From Owenia fusiformis (lineage: Eukaryota; Annelida; Polychaeta; Sabellida; Oweniidae): a stretch of 64,000 nucleotides of DNA. The stretch lies in NCBI GenBank assembly GCA_903813345.2, contig CAIIXF020000001.1:27953915-28017914 (forward strand). Direction: 5' to 3'. The notes beneath the pieces were generated by a model. The model did no database searches. It was given only the letters and a program-made list of their open reading frames with translations, and was not told where the DNA came from. Each line of letters begins with the position of its first letter. The first letter of the stretch is position 1. Below, in pieces: positions 1-11,646 of this stretch. The position numbers were made by a program, and so were the translations under genes.

Positions 1-583
1 TCGGTGGGATTTGCTACTCCGTGGAGTTGCTGTTTTTCTTGTCGAATTATGCTCCCCTGAAAATGGGAGAGACTGCTCCTGAGCTGTTAGGAGGTAAAAC
101 CCGATAGCCTGATCTGTTGCATCTGTAATTTTGAGGATCATATAGGTCCTCTAGAATTCATTCTATCAATGCCTGAATCTTGCTGAAATACTGACGCAAG
201 TTGGCAACCTTGATGTATAGCACATTTTTATGAATCAATGCTTAACAATCATTTTCTCAGAAATGAAGCAGAGTACCATCTCCTATGTTTTACCATGGCT
301 CAAACACATATTGAACAACATTCTAAATTAATTTCATGCAAATCATTCTAGTGCCTTTGGTATAAAATGGGTCTCAAACATGATGAAAATGGCACTTTCT
401 GCAATTTTCAGACAATATTATTAACATGGTAGTAAATGAGTGTTACAATATGCGGTAGGGGGAGGTCTAAACCCCAATGGATTTGACTGAATTTTTTGTG
501 CTTGTTTTCCTTTATCAAGAGACCAACTGGGCAAAACTCAATCTTGATTTGAAAAAATAGTTGAAACTGGTGAAACACCCTAG

Positions 584-805
584 GATAGGATACCCCTGTC
601 AAGTGCAAGTGCTTCATCAGCAGAACCTCTCCCGAAGGACAAGAAGGTGGCAGCACTGCCCTCAGCCAGCGTGGATGATCCCCGCATGTTCGATCTACCC
701 AAGAACACAGCTGGTGAAGGAGTGTCACGAGTGAAGAGGAGGATTCTTCCTGAAATTCTAACCATTCACCTCCAGTGCAAGTGCTCCTCCAGATCCCGCT
801 CCAAG
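584..805 (+). CDS. Exon-like open block in left palindrome arm (unknown protein)
   Basis: An open stretch of 74 codons is preceded by a possible acceptor (caccctag) and followed by a good donor (AAG then GTACGT). The peptide is Ser/Ala-rich, then reads KDKKVAALPSASVDDPRMF and ends in a basic Cys-containing tail (QCKCSSRSRSK). A second open block, 872-965, follows acceptor-like cctgaag, is Lys/Arg-rich (KNKMEGKAAKRSS) and ends in TAG; the splice phase between the two is uncertain. I do not recognise the protein. It may be captured host exons or remains of the element's own gene. The antisense frame is also open, so coding strand and reality are not certain. Confidence 0.35.
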
Positions 806-1679
806 GTACGTTATGATTGCTCCTACTAGGGACTAGCTGTTTCCTGGTTAATCTGGCCTTTGTTCCTGAAGTCGCATACCCAGGAGTACAAAATCCTATA
901 GCAAAAGAGTGGAGAAGAACAAGATGGAGGGCAAAGCCGCTAAGCGATCGAGTGTCCAAGTTTAGTGAACAGTGAAGACCGACAAACTTGTAATGCTACC
1001 TAGCCTAGCTAGAAGGTCCCAAGTCCTTGTAAAAGCAGAGGGCAAGTTTTGTCAAAAATATAACATAAATGTGTTTATACAATATTGTTCAAAGTTGTGT
1101 GGGCTTCACCAAGGAAGTAATATTCTTTGGTTTGGGTTCAACTCCCAAATGACTTGATATTGTATTTACTTGTTAATGTTCTCTTCATCTCTTCAATTCA
1201 TTCCCATTAACATGATTAAACATGATTCAATTTTAAATGTACAACTCCTCATTTGCATTACTAGACCCAATAAAAAGATCTCTTGAAGGGATTTGATCAT
1301 GATATGACATGACATGATATAGTAATTTTAGATAGAGATTGATTGTGACAATTGTGCTTGATTGTGTCAACAGATATACTTGATTGTGCTAGAATTAATC
1401 CATTTCACAAACCCGTCAATATATTTACTAATTGCTCTCAAAGAACACTAGGACCTGACCCCCTTTGGTGGGCCCAGAATTTTTTTCTTATTGATTGGAA
1501 ATCTTTTTGGAAGGCCTTAAAAATGTTTTTTTGGGCATAATTTTGCATTTTTTGGCCAATTTATCAAAAATGGGCCTTAACTATTTTTCAAAATTGGACC
1601 AAATTTTGGGTTTTAAGGGCGCAAGCTAAGAAATCTTTTTACATATTCAAAATTTGCCCCCCCCCCTTGTTAATTTCTG

Positions 1680-2272
1680 GATCGGCCACTGCAGGGGTGG
1701 GGGTGCAACTTCCAAGGCTGACAAAACAGTTCAGGTAAAAAAGGTCCAGTAATGCCCAAAAAGGCCCACTAATTTGGGCACAGGCAATGGAACATAGAAA
1801 TAATCCCACCCCACTCTCTATATATAAGTAAATAAATATTTATTGGGATTATTTCTATGTTCCATTGCCTGTGAATTTGGGGCTTTTTGGAAGGGGGACT
1901 GTCCCCCCAGATCCGCCAGTGAGCTTGTTCATCATACTGGGCACTTTAAAGTGGCGGATCCAGGAACCAACAAGGGGGGGGGCCCAAATTTGAGGTCAGA
2001 GAAAGACCATCCGCGCTTGCGCCGAAAAAATTTTTGGGCCCCTAAAACTGAAAAGTGGGCCCAAATTTTGAAAATTTGAGGCCCATTTTCTTCAAAATTT
2101 GGCCTAAAATTAAAAAAATAAGGCCTTAGAAGGCCCAATAATGACCAAAATGCCCACTTTTTGGGGCCTTTTTTGGCCTAAATTTTTTAGGGCCCAACTT
2201 TTTTTTTCTGGGCCAACATTAGGGGGGGGGGGCCGGGCCCCATTGCCCCCCCCCCCGGATCCGCCATAGCTT
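1680..2272. mobile_element. Nested GGCGGATCC-type MITEs, left arm
   Basis: Several copies of the terminus AGTGGCGGATCCAGG or its complement lie here (near 1681, 1910, 1951 and 2257), each followed by G or C homopolymer runs and blocks rich in TTTGGGCC/AAATTTGGCC. This is the typical look of a dispersed animal MITE with the CAGTGGCGGATCC end. The copies are nested into one another, so exact ends cannot be assigned. Confidence 0.6.
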
Positions 2273-2895
2273 TATAACCCTATGCGCAAAACATCTCGTT
2301 AAAAGTCCGTTGCAGTTAGTCAACATATCCATAGTTAAGAGTTAATTACTAGGAACCCTTCTAATAAAAGCAATGAAAATTCTGATTTTAAAATCATCGA
2401 AAATAACACGAACGAGTCAAATAATGTACCGTTCGTTTTATTGCAAAGGCGGGTTTGGATGACGGCAAACCCGGGTTTTGAGGGCGCAACTTATGGCAAC
2501 GAGTGCTTCTGGGATTTTTGGCCCAGAAATAAATTTAGGGCCCGAAATATTTTGAAAGGCCTCAGAAAATGGGCCTTTTGTACATAATTTGGCCAAATTG
2601 GGCATAATTATCAAAAAGGGGCTTAATTTTTCAAAATTTAGGCCCAATATTTCAGAAGCACTCGTTGCCATAAGTTGCGCCCTCAAAACCCGGGTTTGCC
2701 GTCATCCAAACCCGCCTTTGCAATAAAACGAACGGTACATTATTTGACTCGTTCGTGTTATTTTCGATGATTTTAAAATCAGAATTTTCATTGCTTTTAT
2801 TAGAAGGGTTCCTAGTAATTAACTCTTAACTATGGATATGTTGACTAACTGCAACGGACTTTTAACGAGATGTTTTGCGCATAGGGTTATAAAGC

Positions 2896-3492
2896 TATGG
2901 CGGATCCGGGGGGGGGCCCATAACGGCCCGGCCCCCCCCCCTAAGGTTGGCCCAGAAAAAAAAAGTTGGGCCCAAAAAAGGCCTTAAGGCCCCAAAAAGT
3001 GGGCCTTTTGGTCATTATTGGGCCTTCTAAGGCCTTATTTTTTTAATTTTAGGCCAAATTTTGAATAAAATGGGCCTCAAATTTTCAAAATTTGGGCCCA
3101 CTTTTCAGTTTTAGGGGCCCAAAATTTTGGATGGTCTTTCTCTGACCTCAAATTTGCCCCCCCCCCTTGTTGGTTCCTGGATTCGCCACTGTAAAGTGCC
3201 CAGTATGATGAACAAGCTCACTGGCGGATCTGGGGGGACAGCCCCCCTTCCAAAAAGCCCCAAATTCACAGGCAATGGAACATAGAAATAATCCCACCCC
3301 ACTCTCTATATATAAGTAAATAAATATTTATTTACTTATATACAGAGAGTGGGGGGGGGGATTATTTCTATGTTCCATTGCCTGTGCCCAAATTAGTGGG
3401 CCTTTTTGGGCATTACTGGACCTTTTTTACCTGAACTGTTTTGTCAGCCTTGGAAGTTGCACCCCCACCCCTGCAGTGGCCGATCCAGAAAT
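2896..3492. mobile_element. Nested GGCGGATCC-type MITEs, right arm
   Basis: This is the mirror of the nest in the left arm, in the same order and with the same junctions (termini near 2898, 3180, 3222 and 3478). The homopolymer runs differ in length from the left arm. The shared nesting shows that the insertions predate the palindrome or were copied with it. Confidence 0.6.
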
Positions 3493-4347
3493 TAACAAGG
3501 GGGGGGGGGCAAATTTTGAATATGTAAAAAAATTTCTTAGCTTGCGCCCTTAAAACCCAAAATTTGGTCCAATTTTGAAAAAAAAGTTAAGGCCCATCTT
3601 TGATAAATTGGCCAAAAAATGCCAAATTATGCCCAAAAAAACATTTTTAAGGCCTTCCAAAAAGATTTCCAATAAGAAAAAAATTCTGGGCCCACCAAAG
3701 GGGGTCAGGTCCTAGTGTTCTTTGAGAGCAATTAGTAAATACATTGACGGGTTTGTGAAATGGATTAATTCTAGCACAATCAAGTATATCTGTTGACACA
3801 ATCAAGCACAATTGTCACAATCAATCTCTATCTAAAATTACTATATCATGTCATGTCATATCATGATCAAATCCCTTGAAGAGATCTTTTTATTGGGTCT
3901 AGTAATGCAAACGAGGAGTTGTACATTTAAAATTGAATCATGTTTAATGGGAATGAATTGAAGAGATGAAGAGAACATTAACAAGTAAATACAATATCAA
4001 GTCATTTGGGAGTTGAACCCAAACCAAAGAATATTACTTCCTTGGTGAAGCCCACACAACTTTGAACAATATTGTATAAACACATTTATGTTCATTTTTG
4101 ACAAAACTTGCCCTCTGCTTTTACAAGGACTTGGGACCTTCTAGCTAGGCTAGGTAGCATTACAAGTTTGTCGGTCTTCACTGTTCACTAAACTTGGACA
4201 CTCGATCGCTTAGCGGCTTTGCCCTCCATCTTGTTCTTCTCCACTCTTTTGCTATAGGATTTTGTACTCCTGGGTATGCGACTTCAGGAACAAAGGCCAG
4301 ATTAACCAGGAAACAGCTAGTCCCTAGTAGGAGCAATCATAACGTAC

Positions 4348-4568
4348 CTTGGAGCGGGATCTGGAGGAGCACTTGCACTGGAGGTGAATGGTTAGAATTT
4401 CAGGAAGAATCCTCCTCTTCACTCGTGACACTCCTTCACCAGCTGTGTTCTTGGGTAGATCGAACATGCGGGGATCATCCACGCTGGCTGAGGGCAGTGC
4501 TGCCACTTTCTTGTCCTTCGGGAGGGGTTCTGCTGATGAAGCACTTGCACTTGACAGGGGTATCCTAT
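4348..4568 (-). CDS. Mirror copy of the exon-like block in right palindrome arm
   Basis: This is the inverted counterpart of the block at 584-805. The donor GTACGT is preserved at its lower end, and the acceptor has changed from ctag to taag at its upper end. The reading frame remains open and the peptide is nearly identical over the compared part. Keeping frame and donor in both arms fits either recent formation of the palindrome or selection; the sequence alone cannot separate these. Confidence 0.35.
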
Positions 4569-5099
4569 CTTAGGGTGTTTCAAGATTGAGTTTTGCCCAG
4601 TTGGTCTCTTGATGAAGGAAAACAAGCACAAAAAATTCAGTCAAATCCATTGGGGTTTAGACCTCCCCCTACCGCATATTGTAACACTCATTTACTACCA
4701 TGTTAATAATATTGTCTGAATTGCAGAAAGTGCCATTTTCATCATGTTTGAGACCCATTTTATACCAAAGGCACTAGAATGATTTTCAATATGTGTTTGA
4801 GCCATGGTAAAACATAGGAGATGGTACTCTGCCTCATTTCTGAGAAAATGATTGTTAAGCATTGATTCATAAAAATGTGCTATACATCAAGGTTGCCAAC
4901 TTGCGTCAGTATTTCAGCAAGATTCAGGCATTGATAGAATGAATTCTAGAGGACCTATATGATCCTCAAAATTACAGATGCAACAGATCAGGCTATCGGG
5001 TTTTACCTCCTAACAGCTCAGGAGCAGTCTCTCCCATTTTCAGGGGAGCATAATTCGACAAGAAAAACAGCAACTCCACGGAGTAGCAAATCCCACCGA

Positions 5100-5489
5100 A
5101 CAAAACACATTTTGATAATTAGTGGCCATCTTGAACAGAGTATATCAGGTTCTAAATTTTAAACTACTGTTGAGTAGATATGACCCACACTGTATTTCAA
5201 GCTATGGCAGGTGGTGGGAGGTCAACAGTAATTTCAACCTTGTTTACATACCTGTGTCCTTCCTGAGAGGGGTGAACTATTTCTGGAGCTATTTCTACAT
5301 CAAACACATTAAGCCTAAACTAGCCAACTGCACTTTGCAGCAGAGTGTCTTAGTGGAAGGATGGCTAGATGAGATTGCTGCATGGACCCTGTGCTCATTC
5401 CACCTGGCTAAACCTTCCGGAAATGCAAGGCACTGGCCCTGGTTCCTTAAAGTAAAGTTCAATCATTTTTAAACATTTTAATAATAATA
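5100..5489. other. No confident feature
   Basis: Both strands have open frames here. The plus strand is open from 5122 to 5472 (Trp-rich, no ATG). The minus strand has a possible 60-base exon ending in a GTATGT donor near 5252, whose phase would fit as a continuation of the minus-strand gene candidate upstream. Neither is convincing. Confidence 0.3.
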
Positions 5490-5940
5490 TACATAACCAG
5501 AACAACGGCAAAGCCAAAGCGTAGCGAATCCCATCGAACAGAAGTGGCTGGCATTTTTACAAACGAAGCGCAAATATCATAAAACAACACACCAGAAAGG
5601 CCATCATTTTCAAAATGGTTGCTCACAAGCCAAGTTGTCATCAGAAGAAATAATATGCTTTTAAGTAGCCACCTCTAAAATTTTTGAAAAATCGCACACG
5701 TACTTGTAAAATAACACACATAAAAATGGTGGCCATTTTTCAAAATGGCCACCTTCTACCAAAAGTGTCATAGGACGGTGTGCAATGCTTATAGTATTCA
5801 CATACCAAATATGAACAAAATCGGGCCAACGGTATTTGAGTTATTGCCCGGACGGACGGACAGACGGATGGATGTACGTACGGACGGAGGCATTCCCTAT
5901 ATCCCTCCAAACTTCGTTCGATGGGATAATAATATTATAT
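5490..5940 (-). repeat. Dispersed repeat with CCCATCGAAC termini and GGACGGACGG core
   Basis: On the minus strand it reads ATTATCCCATCGAACGAAG, then a CCGTCCGTCCG run, then GGGCAATAACTCAAATAC, then AT-rich sequence with 'AAAATGGCCACC' motifs. A second copy in the opposite window orientation lies at 60003-60400. The other end (5521-5539) reads GTAGCGAATCCCATCGAAC. It looks like a non-autonomous repeat; no coding sequence was seen. Confidence 0.6.
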
Positions 5941-6418
5941 TATATATATTTTAAGACCCCATCAAAGCAGTATTCACATATGCTAATATTTAAAAAATTC
6001 TCTGAGACAGTCTGCATTGTCAGACACTACAAAATTATTTATCAAATAGATAAAGGCCCCATGTCAAGTTTGGATATATAGTTTTAATCATTTAAATATT
6101 ACTTTTTATGACTTAAAAAACTATTTAGATAGGTTGCCCACTTTGTAATTTTCAAATATTTGAATTTTAAATGGGGCCTTTAATTTCTTCAGAATATTCC
6201 AAATAAGAAACTCACCTGGTATGATTGTGAAAAGACGCAAGCGATGTTGAGCCCCGGGGACATCTGTAGATGGGAAGTGTTACCCTACCTTTCACTAATG
6301 TCCCAACCTCCATGTACAGAGGAACAGGTTCTCAGATCTAGGTCCAGAAGTTGTGCTCGATAGTATTGCGTCCATCTCTACCTTTAAAGGTATTATATGC
6401 TTAAAATAATTATCCGAC

Positions 6419-8267
6419 CTTGGGGGACTTTGGGATTTGGGAAACGATTGAAGGACCACATCTCCTGTTGCTTGCAGCAGCTCTGTATCTGTCACATCAT
6501 CTGTGAAAAGATCCTCTTGCTGCCCTTTCTTCACTCCACTGTAAATAAAATAGGTCCATTTCAAAAGATTAATGTGAAAAATATGTATTATGATGAGTAT
6601 AACATACAATGCATTTGCCAGTTTGATCACTTGTGTGCAACAAAGGGTTAGGCTGACCTGAGTGGAAAACTCTGGGGAAGCCCCTAGGATCATTAAGCGG
6701 ATTCATTAATAAAATCATTATATATCGGACTCAAGATATTATTTGATTTTAAAGATATGTTGACAGGGTTTTCATTAGCAGCAAGCAAGAGGCAATTTTC
6801 ACCTGTTGTTTTCACAAAATCGCCTGTTGTTTTCAGGGATTTTTCAACTTTTCCATGTTAAATTTATGATTTCCATAAATTTTTCCTGTTGTTTTCTTTT
6901 ATTTAGCCTGTTGTGAGAAATTCTAGTGAAACCCCTGTGTTTATGTAATACTATAGAGTTCACATTAGTTTCGTCAGGTTTCAAAATAATTTTATAACAT
7001 GTTTGTACATACTAGGAATATTATTTGAGGTGTAACAAAAAATTGTTACATACACTGTACTGTAACAATTTTTTTTATACCTCAATCAAACATTTAAACA
7101 CTAATATATTCACTGTAACAGTGTATATCTTTCAGTGTTTGAATGTTTGATTTCTAAATTTCTACATATTGTGGATCAAAAAAAATTTTGCATGTGTAAA
7201 AACTTGAAATAATACTGGGGCCATTCAGAATAATGCTAGAAATAAGACTAGAGCTCTTAACAGCTCCAAAATATTTTTTTAGCATGTACGCACATATAAG
7301 AATATTGCTTGGGCTATTAGAAAATTCTTACTGCGATTTCCCTGAAATGTTTTACATGTACGTACATGAGAAAATGGATCTATATACTTAATCAGCTTCT
7401 GGGGTCTTTTCTTGGAACCCTTTAACTTCTTCATCTCTAAGGCCTCTTTGCCCTCCAGAAATGCCATAAGGTACTTGACCAGGGCTGTCTTGTTCTGGCT
7501 CAGGGATGCAGGAGTTGCACACTCTTTGTCTACAGATTCTACAATGTATGCAGCATACCCAAAGAATTCCTTACAAGCCACTTGAAGGTCTGGCCTCTGA
7601 AGGCAGCAAACTGTAACATGAAGTGAGGGAGCCAATCCCACTCTTCCTTCGCACCAGGTCCAGTTTTCTTTGCTTGTGCCAGCACCTCAGCTAGGGCCAT
7701 GGCCCTCCCAACAGGCTTCCTCGCCTTATTGACTTGGGCAGCTTTTGCAGCTTTCTTGCTCAGACACAGCTTTCCACTCGATAGTCTCACGAAGAGGCTA
7801 GACATATTCTGAAACATACCCCCAGGTTATTTTTCTTATTTGTTATCATTTGAGGGCCAATTCTTTGCTAGACTCTAACACTAAACTGCTAAATGTCAAG
7901 AATAAGGCTCTTAGTTCTTCATATCAAGTCTGAGAAAAGTAAACATCAAAACTACGACTCGAAACCCGCATATATATTTTTTGAAAAATGAAAGAATGTT
8001 TCCTGCTACAATGAAGCTGTCTATACCCTCTCAGTTCGTCAGAAATCGCCGATGAGTTTACCAGTACCAGTACCAGTAGGCCTAGATCTAAAAAAATCCG
8101 TTTTTAAAAATATTTCAAAATTCGATCGATCATTTCCTAGAGAAATACTTCGATTTTAGAGTGGAAACTTACCAATTCTCGTCTCTGGGTAGATATTCTT
8201 CAAAACATACCATGGTTTTGCTATGAAAAACAGTTATCACGGAGTAAATCCAACTCAAAGTACGCAT
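6419..8267 (-). CDS. Unrecognised three-exon gene candidate with a frame break
   Basis: Exon 1 (8267-8211) starts with ATG, encodes MRTLSWIYSVITVFHSKTM and ends at donor GTATGT. Exon 2 (7808-7388) follows acceptor gtttcag in phase and is rich in Lys and Ala (SKKAAKAAQVNKARKPVGRA). The frame then changes around 7590-7660 to one reading CKEFFGYAAYIVESVDKE and later MKKLKGSKKRPQKLI, ending at donor GTATAT. Exon 3 (6538-6419) follows acceptor tatttacag in phase and is acidic (KKGQQEDLFTDDVTDTELL). Splice phases agree at both junctions, which supports a real gene. The frame break means a pseudogene, a sequence error, or an intron too short to trust (44 bases would restore frame). The N-terminus could be a mitochondrial or signal sequence (inference). 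The product was not recognised and the 3' end is not found. Confidence 0.45.
6780..6945. repeat. Degenerate repeat of CCTGTTGTTTTC
   Basis: The motif CCTGTTGTTTTC or close variants recurs at about 30-70 base spacing (near 6801, 6823, 6887 and 6906). No gene is evident in the surrounding stretch 6700-7380. Confidence 0.5.
7010..7150. repeat. Inverted repeat (hairpin-forming MITE remnant)
   Basis: GAGGTGTAACAAAAAATTGT near 7030 pairs with acaattttttttatacctc near 7064-7085. A second stem pairs ATTCACTGTAACAGTG sequences, and flanking atcaaacatttaaacac pairs with gtgtttgaatgtttgat. Non-coding. Confidence 0.5.
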
Positions 8268-8813
8268 TTTCTTCATTTCAAACTAGTTGAAAACAAAGAT
8301 GGCTGAACTATGAAGTGACAAGTTAGAGTAGAAGGGGTCTTTTGACTTTTGGTACTTTAGGCCACTGATAAAAATAACTGATTTTCATGTGTTTAACATT
8401 TACTAAGTACAAAATACCAGGTATATCATTCTAATTAAGCACATTTTTCTATTTCTTAGCCTCATTAAACACTTATTTCGTTTGGAATGCCCTTAAACCC
8501 TGCTGAACCCTGGTCTAAGAAACAAAGATCTAAATAAGGCCAAAGAGCACCCGGGTTCACTGTTAAACCTCCTGCTCACTGTAGTATGAATCATGAATGT
8601 ACTTTCACACAGGGTTTAACAGAAAGAAACAGTGAACCCTGGTCTAACGAATCCGTGTTTCCAGGGTTCGCCTAGCATGCCTTCGACTCTTTCTCCAATA
8701 TTTTGCTGCCTCAAAATGTGCCCTTCCCCTCCTTGTTAGATTCTGGATCCACCAGTTGACAGGATGAAGCTTAAGCTAGGTTAAGCGAATTCAAAGGGTA
8801 TCTTTGAGTATCT

Positions 8814-9930
8814 GGTCAACCCAGTTGTCCGAAACCCAGTTCTCCGAAACCCAGTTTTCCGAAACCCAGTTGTCCGAAACCCAGTTCTCCGAAAATTAGG
8901 GGAATCTTGTTTGAAAAATACTTTTTTGAACGAATCTCGTTGTCGCAACCTCTGCGAATCACAACATAACATTGGAATAACGTTGACATCATTGCAAAAT
9001 TAGGCTAAATATGCTAAGTCAAGACGTTAATTGTTTAATGTTTAGCCTACGCAAGTTTACACAACATACATAGGGGTCTACAATTTTTAAACCATATTTC
9101 TTTATGGCCCATGGGCCTTTTTTGAGAGGGAACAACATTTTTCCAATGGGTGATGGGCGTTCTTAAAAGGAAAAATAGCTTTCCCAAGCCAGTAGGCATT
9201 TATTTAGTAAAGTTGACACGTACATCTTTTGAAACCAAAACTTATTCTTCACTTACGTACTCTGTTTGGGAAATAGAGATTAAATTAAAAGGATGAAGTG
9301 AGTACATGGCGAAAATGAAACTTCTTGCGAATAGGAGAACATCCATTTTGATACGAGGACAGCCTGCCTTCGTTTCCAGTTGATCCCAAGTGATTAAGTT
9401 AAGAATGTTTTGTTCTTTTACGATTTGATAAAATACAGAGACTAAGAAATTAAATGCGACGAAATATTTTGACAACGTTAATTAAAGTACTATATGCGTA
9501 AACCTATTTTATCTGTTTCAAAATGATTCATTTTATTTTGCCTATATAAAAGAGATTGAAGAAGATAAGATAAACTGTCCCGTAATATATATTGTGTTTT
9601 GATAACCTTTTTTTAGAATCACAATGTAAAATAAATCCCCTGTTCCTGCCATTCTGGTAACGCGTGCAATGGATGCAATTCAAAGTGAGAGAGAGATCTA
9701 TGAACATCAGAATGCGTCCATGCCATTAATTTGGCCAAATACATGGCATGAAACTGGCCTAAGCTTAAAACGTCTCCCCTTTCTCGTAAATTATGACTAT
9801 ATTTTTCGGAGTAATGGGTTTCGGACCCGGGGTTTCGGACAAGTGGGTTTCGGACAAGTGGGTTTCGGACAACTGGGTTTCGGACAAGTGGGTTTCTGAC
9901 AACTGGGTTTCGGACAACTGGGGTGCACCC
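8814..9930. mobile_element. 1.1 kb TIR element with minisatellite ends, TSD ATCT
   Basis: The left end reads GGTCAACCCAGTTGTCCG and is followed by five tandem copies of a 15-base unit (CCCAGTTGTCCGAAA with variants). The right end is the inverse, with about seven copies, finishing in CAACTGGGGTGCACCC. ATCT is present on both sides (8810-8813 and 9931-9934). The matching uninterrupted sites at 26054-26057 and 37681-37684 carry a single ATCT. The interior (8900-9820) has only short frames and no transposase was seen. It is a non-autonomous element whose terminal inverted repeats are themselves tandem arrays. Confidence 0.85.
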
Positions 9931-9934
9931 ATCT

Positions 9935-11158
9935 AATAACCTGGTCTCTTTGATCACATCATTGACCTTTGATCACATCATTGACCAATCAGAATACATT
10001 ATAGAAATACCCTCATTAAAGCTTATAACCAGATTAAAAAGAGATACAAATGCATTACAACCTGGTCTCTTTGATCACATCATTGACCTTTGATCACATC
10101 ATTGACCAATCAGAATACATTATAGAAATACCCTCATTAAAGCTTATAACCAGATTAAAAAGAGATACAAATGCATTTCTGAATATATTGTATACAGTAT
10201 ATATTTACTTATTTTTATATATTTAATAAATATAGTGTATACCTAGTAATTGCACAAAGTGACAATGGACCCTCTTCATATAAGTGATGTGTAAAGTATT
10301 AGTGATTCAAATTATATAAGGGCTTAGGCCCGTAGCCGGTGGGGGGGGGGGGTTCGCCCCCCCCCCCTTGGCCAACATTTTGAGCACTTCTCAAGTGATT
10401 TTAGCCATATTTGGGCCAAAATTGTCAAATGTGAACCCCCCCTGGAAATTTTTGAAAACTGAACCCCCCTTGGCAAATCCTGGCTACGGGCCTGGGGCTG
10501 TTCCATTTAAATGGTAGAGTGGTCATAAATATATAAGAACATTAAGGGTGGGGGATGTAAAATAAAAAGTGATTGTGGGGTATATCAACATTTAACATTT
10601 GAATCGCAAAAAAACTTTTCAAAATTTTAACCTTCAGGTCTGCCCATTCTGACATTTTTTAATGAAATAGCCCAAACTCCAAAAACTGAATTATATAATA
10701 TTGATATAAGCCTACACTGTGTATGTTGTAAATAATTGTACATTCCCAGTATGATGTATGTGTCTGACCATTACATTTGAAAAATAACCTCTATATAGTA
10801 ATGACTGTACATTGTAAATTAATACTTTATAATAGCATTCAAATAATAATATTCATTATCCAAACATAAACCCTTTCTTATCGCTATGTCAAATGGTCGG
10901 ATAGATATACTTATTTTTTTTCTTGAGATGAATTCTATTTCTATGTTCTCCTATTATGTAATAGACCATTGTGTATGATTTGTGCTGCAGTCTACTAATG
11001 CAATACCCATCAACCAAGATTATCCAAATACTGTATTTTAAAATACTGTACTGTTATATTGGGCTACCCACATCTTGGCAAGTAAAATGTAAAAGAAAAA
11101 ATTAACTTATATACTTTAGACACAGCAATTCATATAATACTACACTAATATATGGCAC
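9935..11158. repeat. Block P, copy 1
   Basis: Homologous to P2 (26040-27846) and P3 (37670-39330). A 117-base segment beginning acaacctggtctctttgatc is tandemly duplicated (about 9940-10056 and 10057-10173) only in this copy. It lacks the hAT-like MITE found in P2 and P3 and the TTAA element found in P2. It continues leftward across the 8814-9930 insertion to about 8699. No gene seen. Confidence 0.85.
10325..10494. mobile_element. AGGCCCGTAGCC-type MITE
   Basis: The terminus AGGCCCGTAGCCGG is followed by G and C runs; the other terminus, GGCTACGGGCCTG, is its inverse. The same element sits at the same place in P2 and P3, with homopolymers of different length. Confidence 0.65.
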
Positions 11159-11646
11159 TATCAGTTATCACACGTTTCAGCATGTGATACAGGAAATATT
11201 CCACGAAAGGTAATACTGTATCATCCACGAAAGCGAAGCTTGAGTGGTGATACATTGTTACCCGAGTGGAATATTTCCTGTATCACATAAGCTGAAACGT
11301 GTGATGACGATTTTATCACATGTCTAGGAATTTTGAAGCTTTTGATTTGGTCAGTTATGATTGTGTTCATTACCCTGTGTACTTCTAGTAACTATTATAA
11401 TTTTTGATTTCGCTTTGAAACAATGTGACGTCATATCGTTGTATTCGTACTTGTTTGTGAAATAGTATGACGTCATATTGTTTTCCTTAGCCAGAAGTGA
11501 TATAATCAGTGACGTCACATCGTTGCTATTGATCATCACTGGTTGCCTCTAGTAACGTGTGAGACGGCCGTGTGAGACGGGAAAACTCACACGGTAATCA
11601 ACCAATCAGATTACTGGAATTTTACAGAGCATGTGATAAAGCATAA
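11159..11646. repeat. Palindrome-rich MITE cluster (TATCACACGTTTC stems)
   Basis: TTATCACACGTTTCAGCATG (11166) pairs with CATAAGCTGAAACGTGTGAT (11285). GATACAGGAAATATTCCACG pairs with the inverse near 11260. Downstream are tgacgtcat motifs, a CACACGG inverted pair and AACCAATCAGA. The block recurs at 30470-31505, where it is split by later insertions. Non-coding. Confidence 0.6.

Larger units (their letters stand above)
1..5099. repeat. Giant imperfect palindrome (foldback), arms about 2.5 kb
   Basis: Base 1 onward (TCGGTGGGATTTGCTACTCC) is the reverse complement of the sequence ending at 5099, and the match continues inward to a loop at about 2512-2652, where GAGTGCTTCTG (2501-2511) pairs with CAGAAGCACTC (2653-2663). 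The arms differ by scattered substitutions and small indels; the left arm has about 25 extra bases near 540-580, for example. They are therefore not an exact copy. Both arms carry the same exon-like block, the same nested MITEs and the same G/C runs in mirror order. The left end may continue upstream of the window. The right terminus resembles the terminus of the repeat ending near 5539. It could be a foldback transposon or a segmental inverted duplication. The divergence argues against a simple read-foldback assembly artefact. Confidence 0.9.

Noticed and set aside
408-959. 183-codon minus-strand frame and its mirror at 4194-4589
   Set aside because: Overlaps the opposite-strand exon-like block, which has better splice sites and composition; no signature, and only mirrored because the arms are copies.
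5122-5472. 116-codon plus-strand frame rich in Trp and aromatic residues
   Set aside because: No ATG, no recognisable domain, and an equally plausible minus-strand exon overlaps it.
9940-10173. Direct repeats considered as a CRISPR-like array
   Set aside because: Only two long copies, plus a duplicated 'tgacctttgatcacatcat' phrase; a simple tandem duplication in an animal genome.
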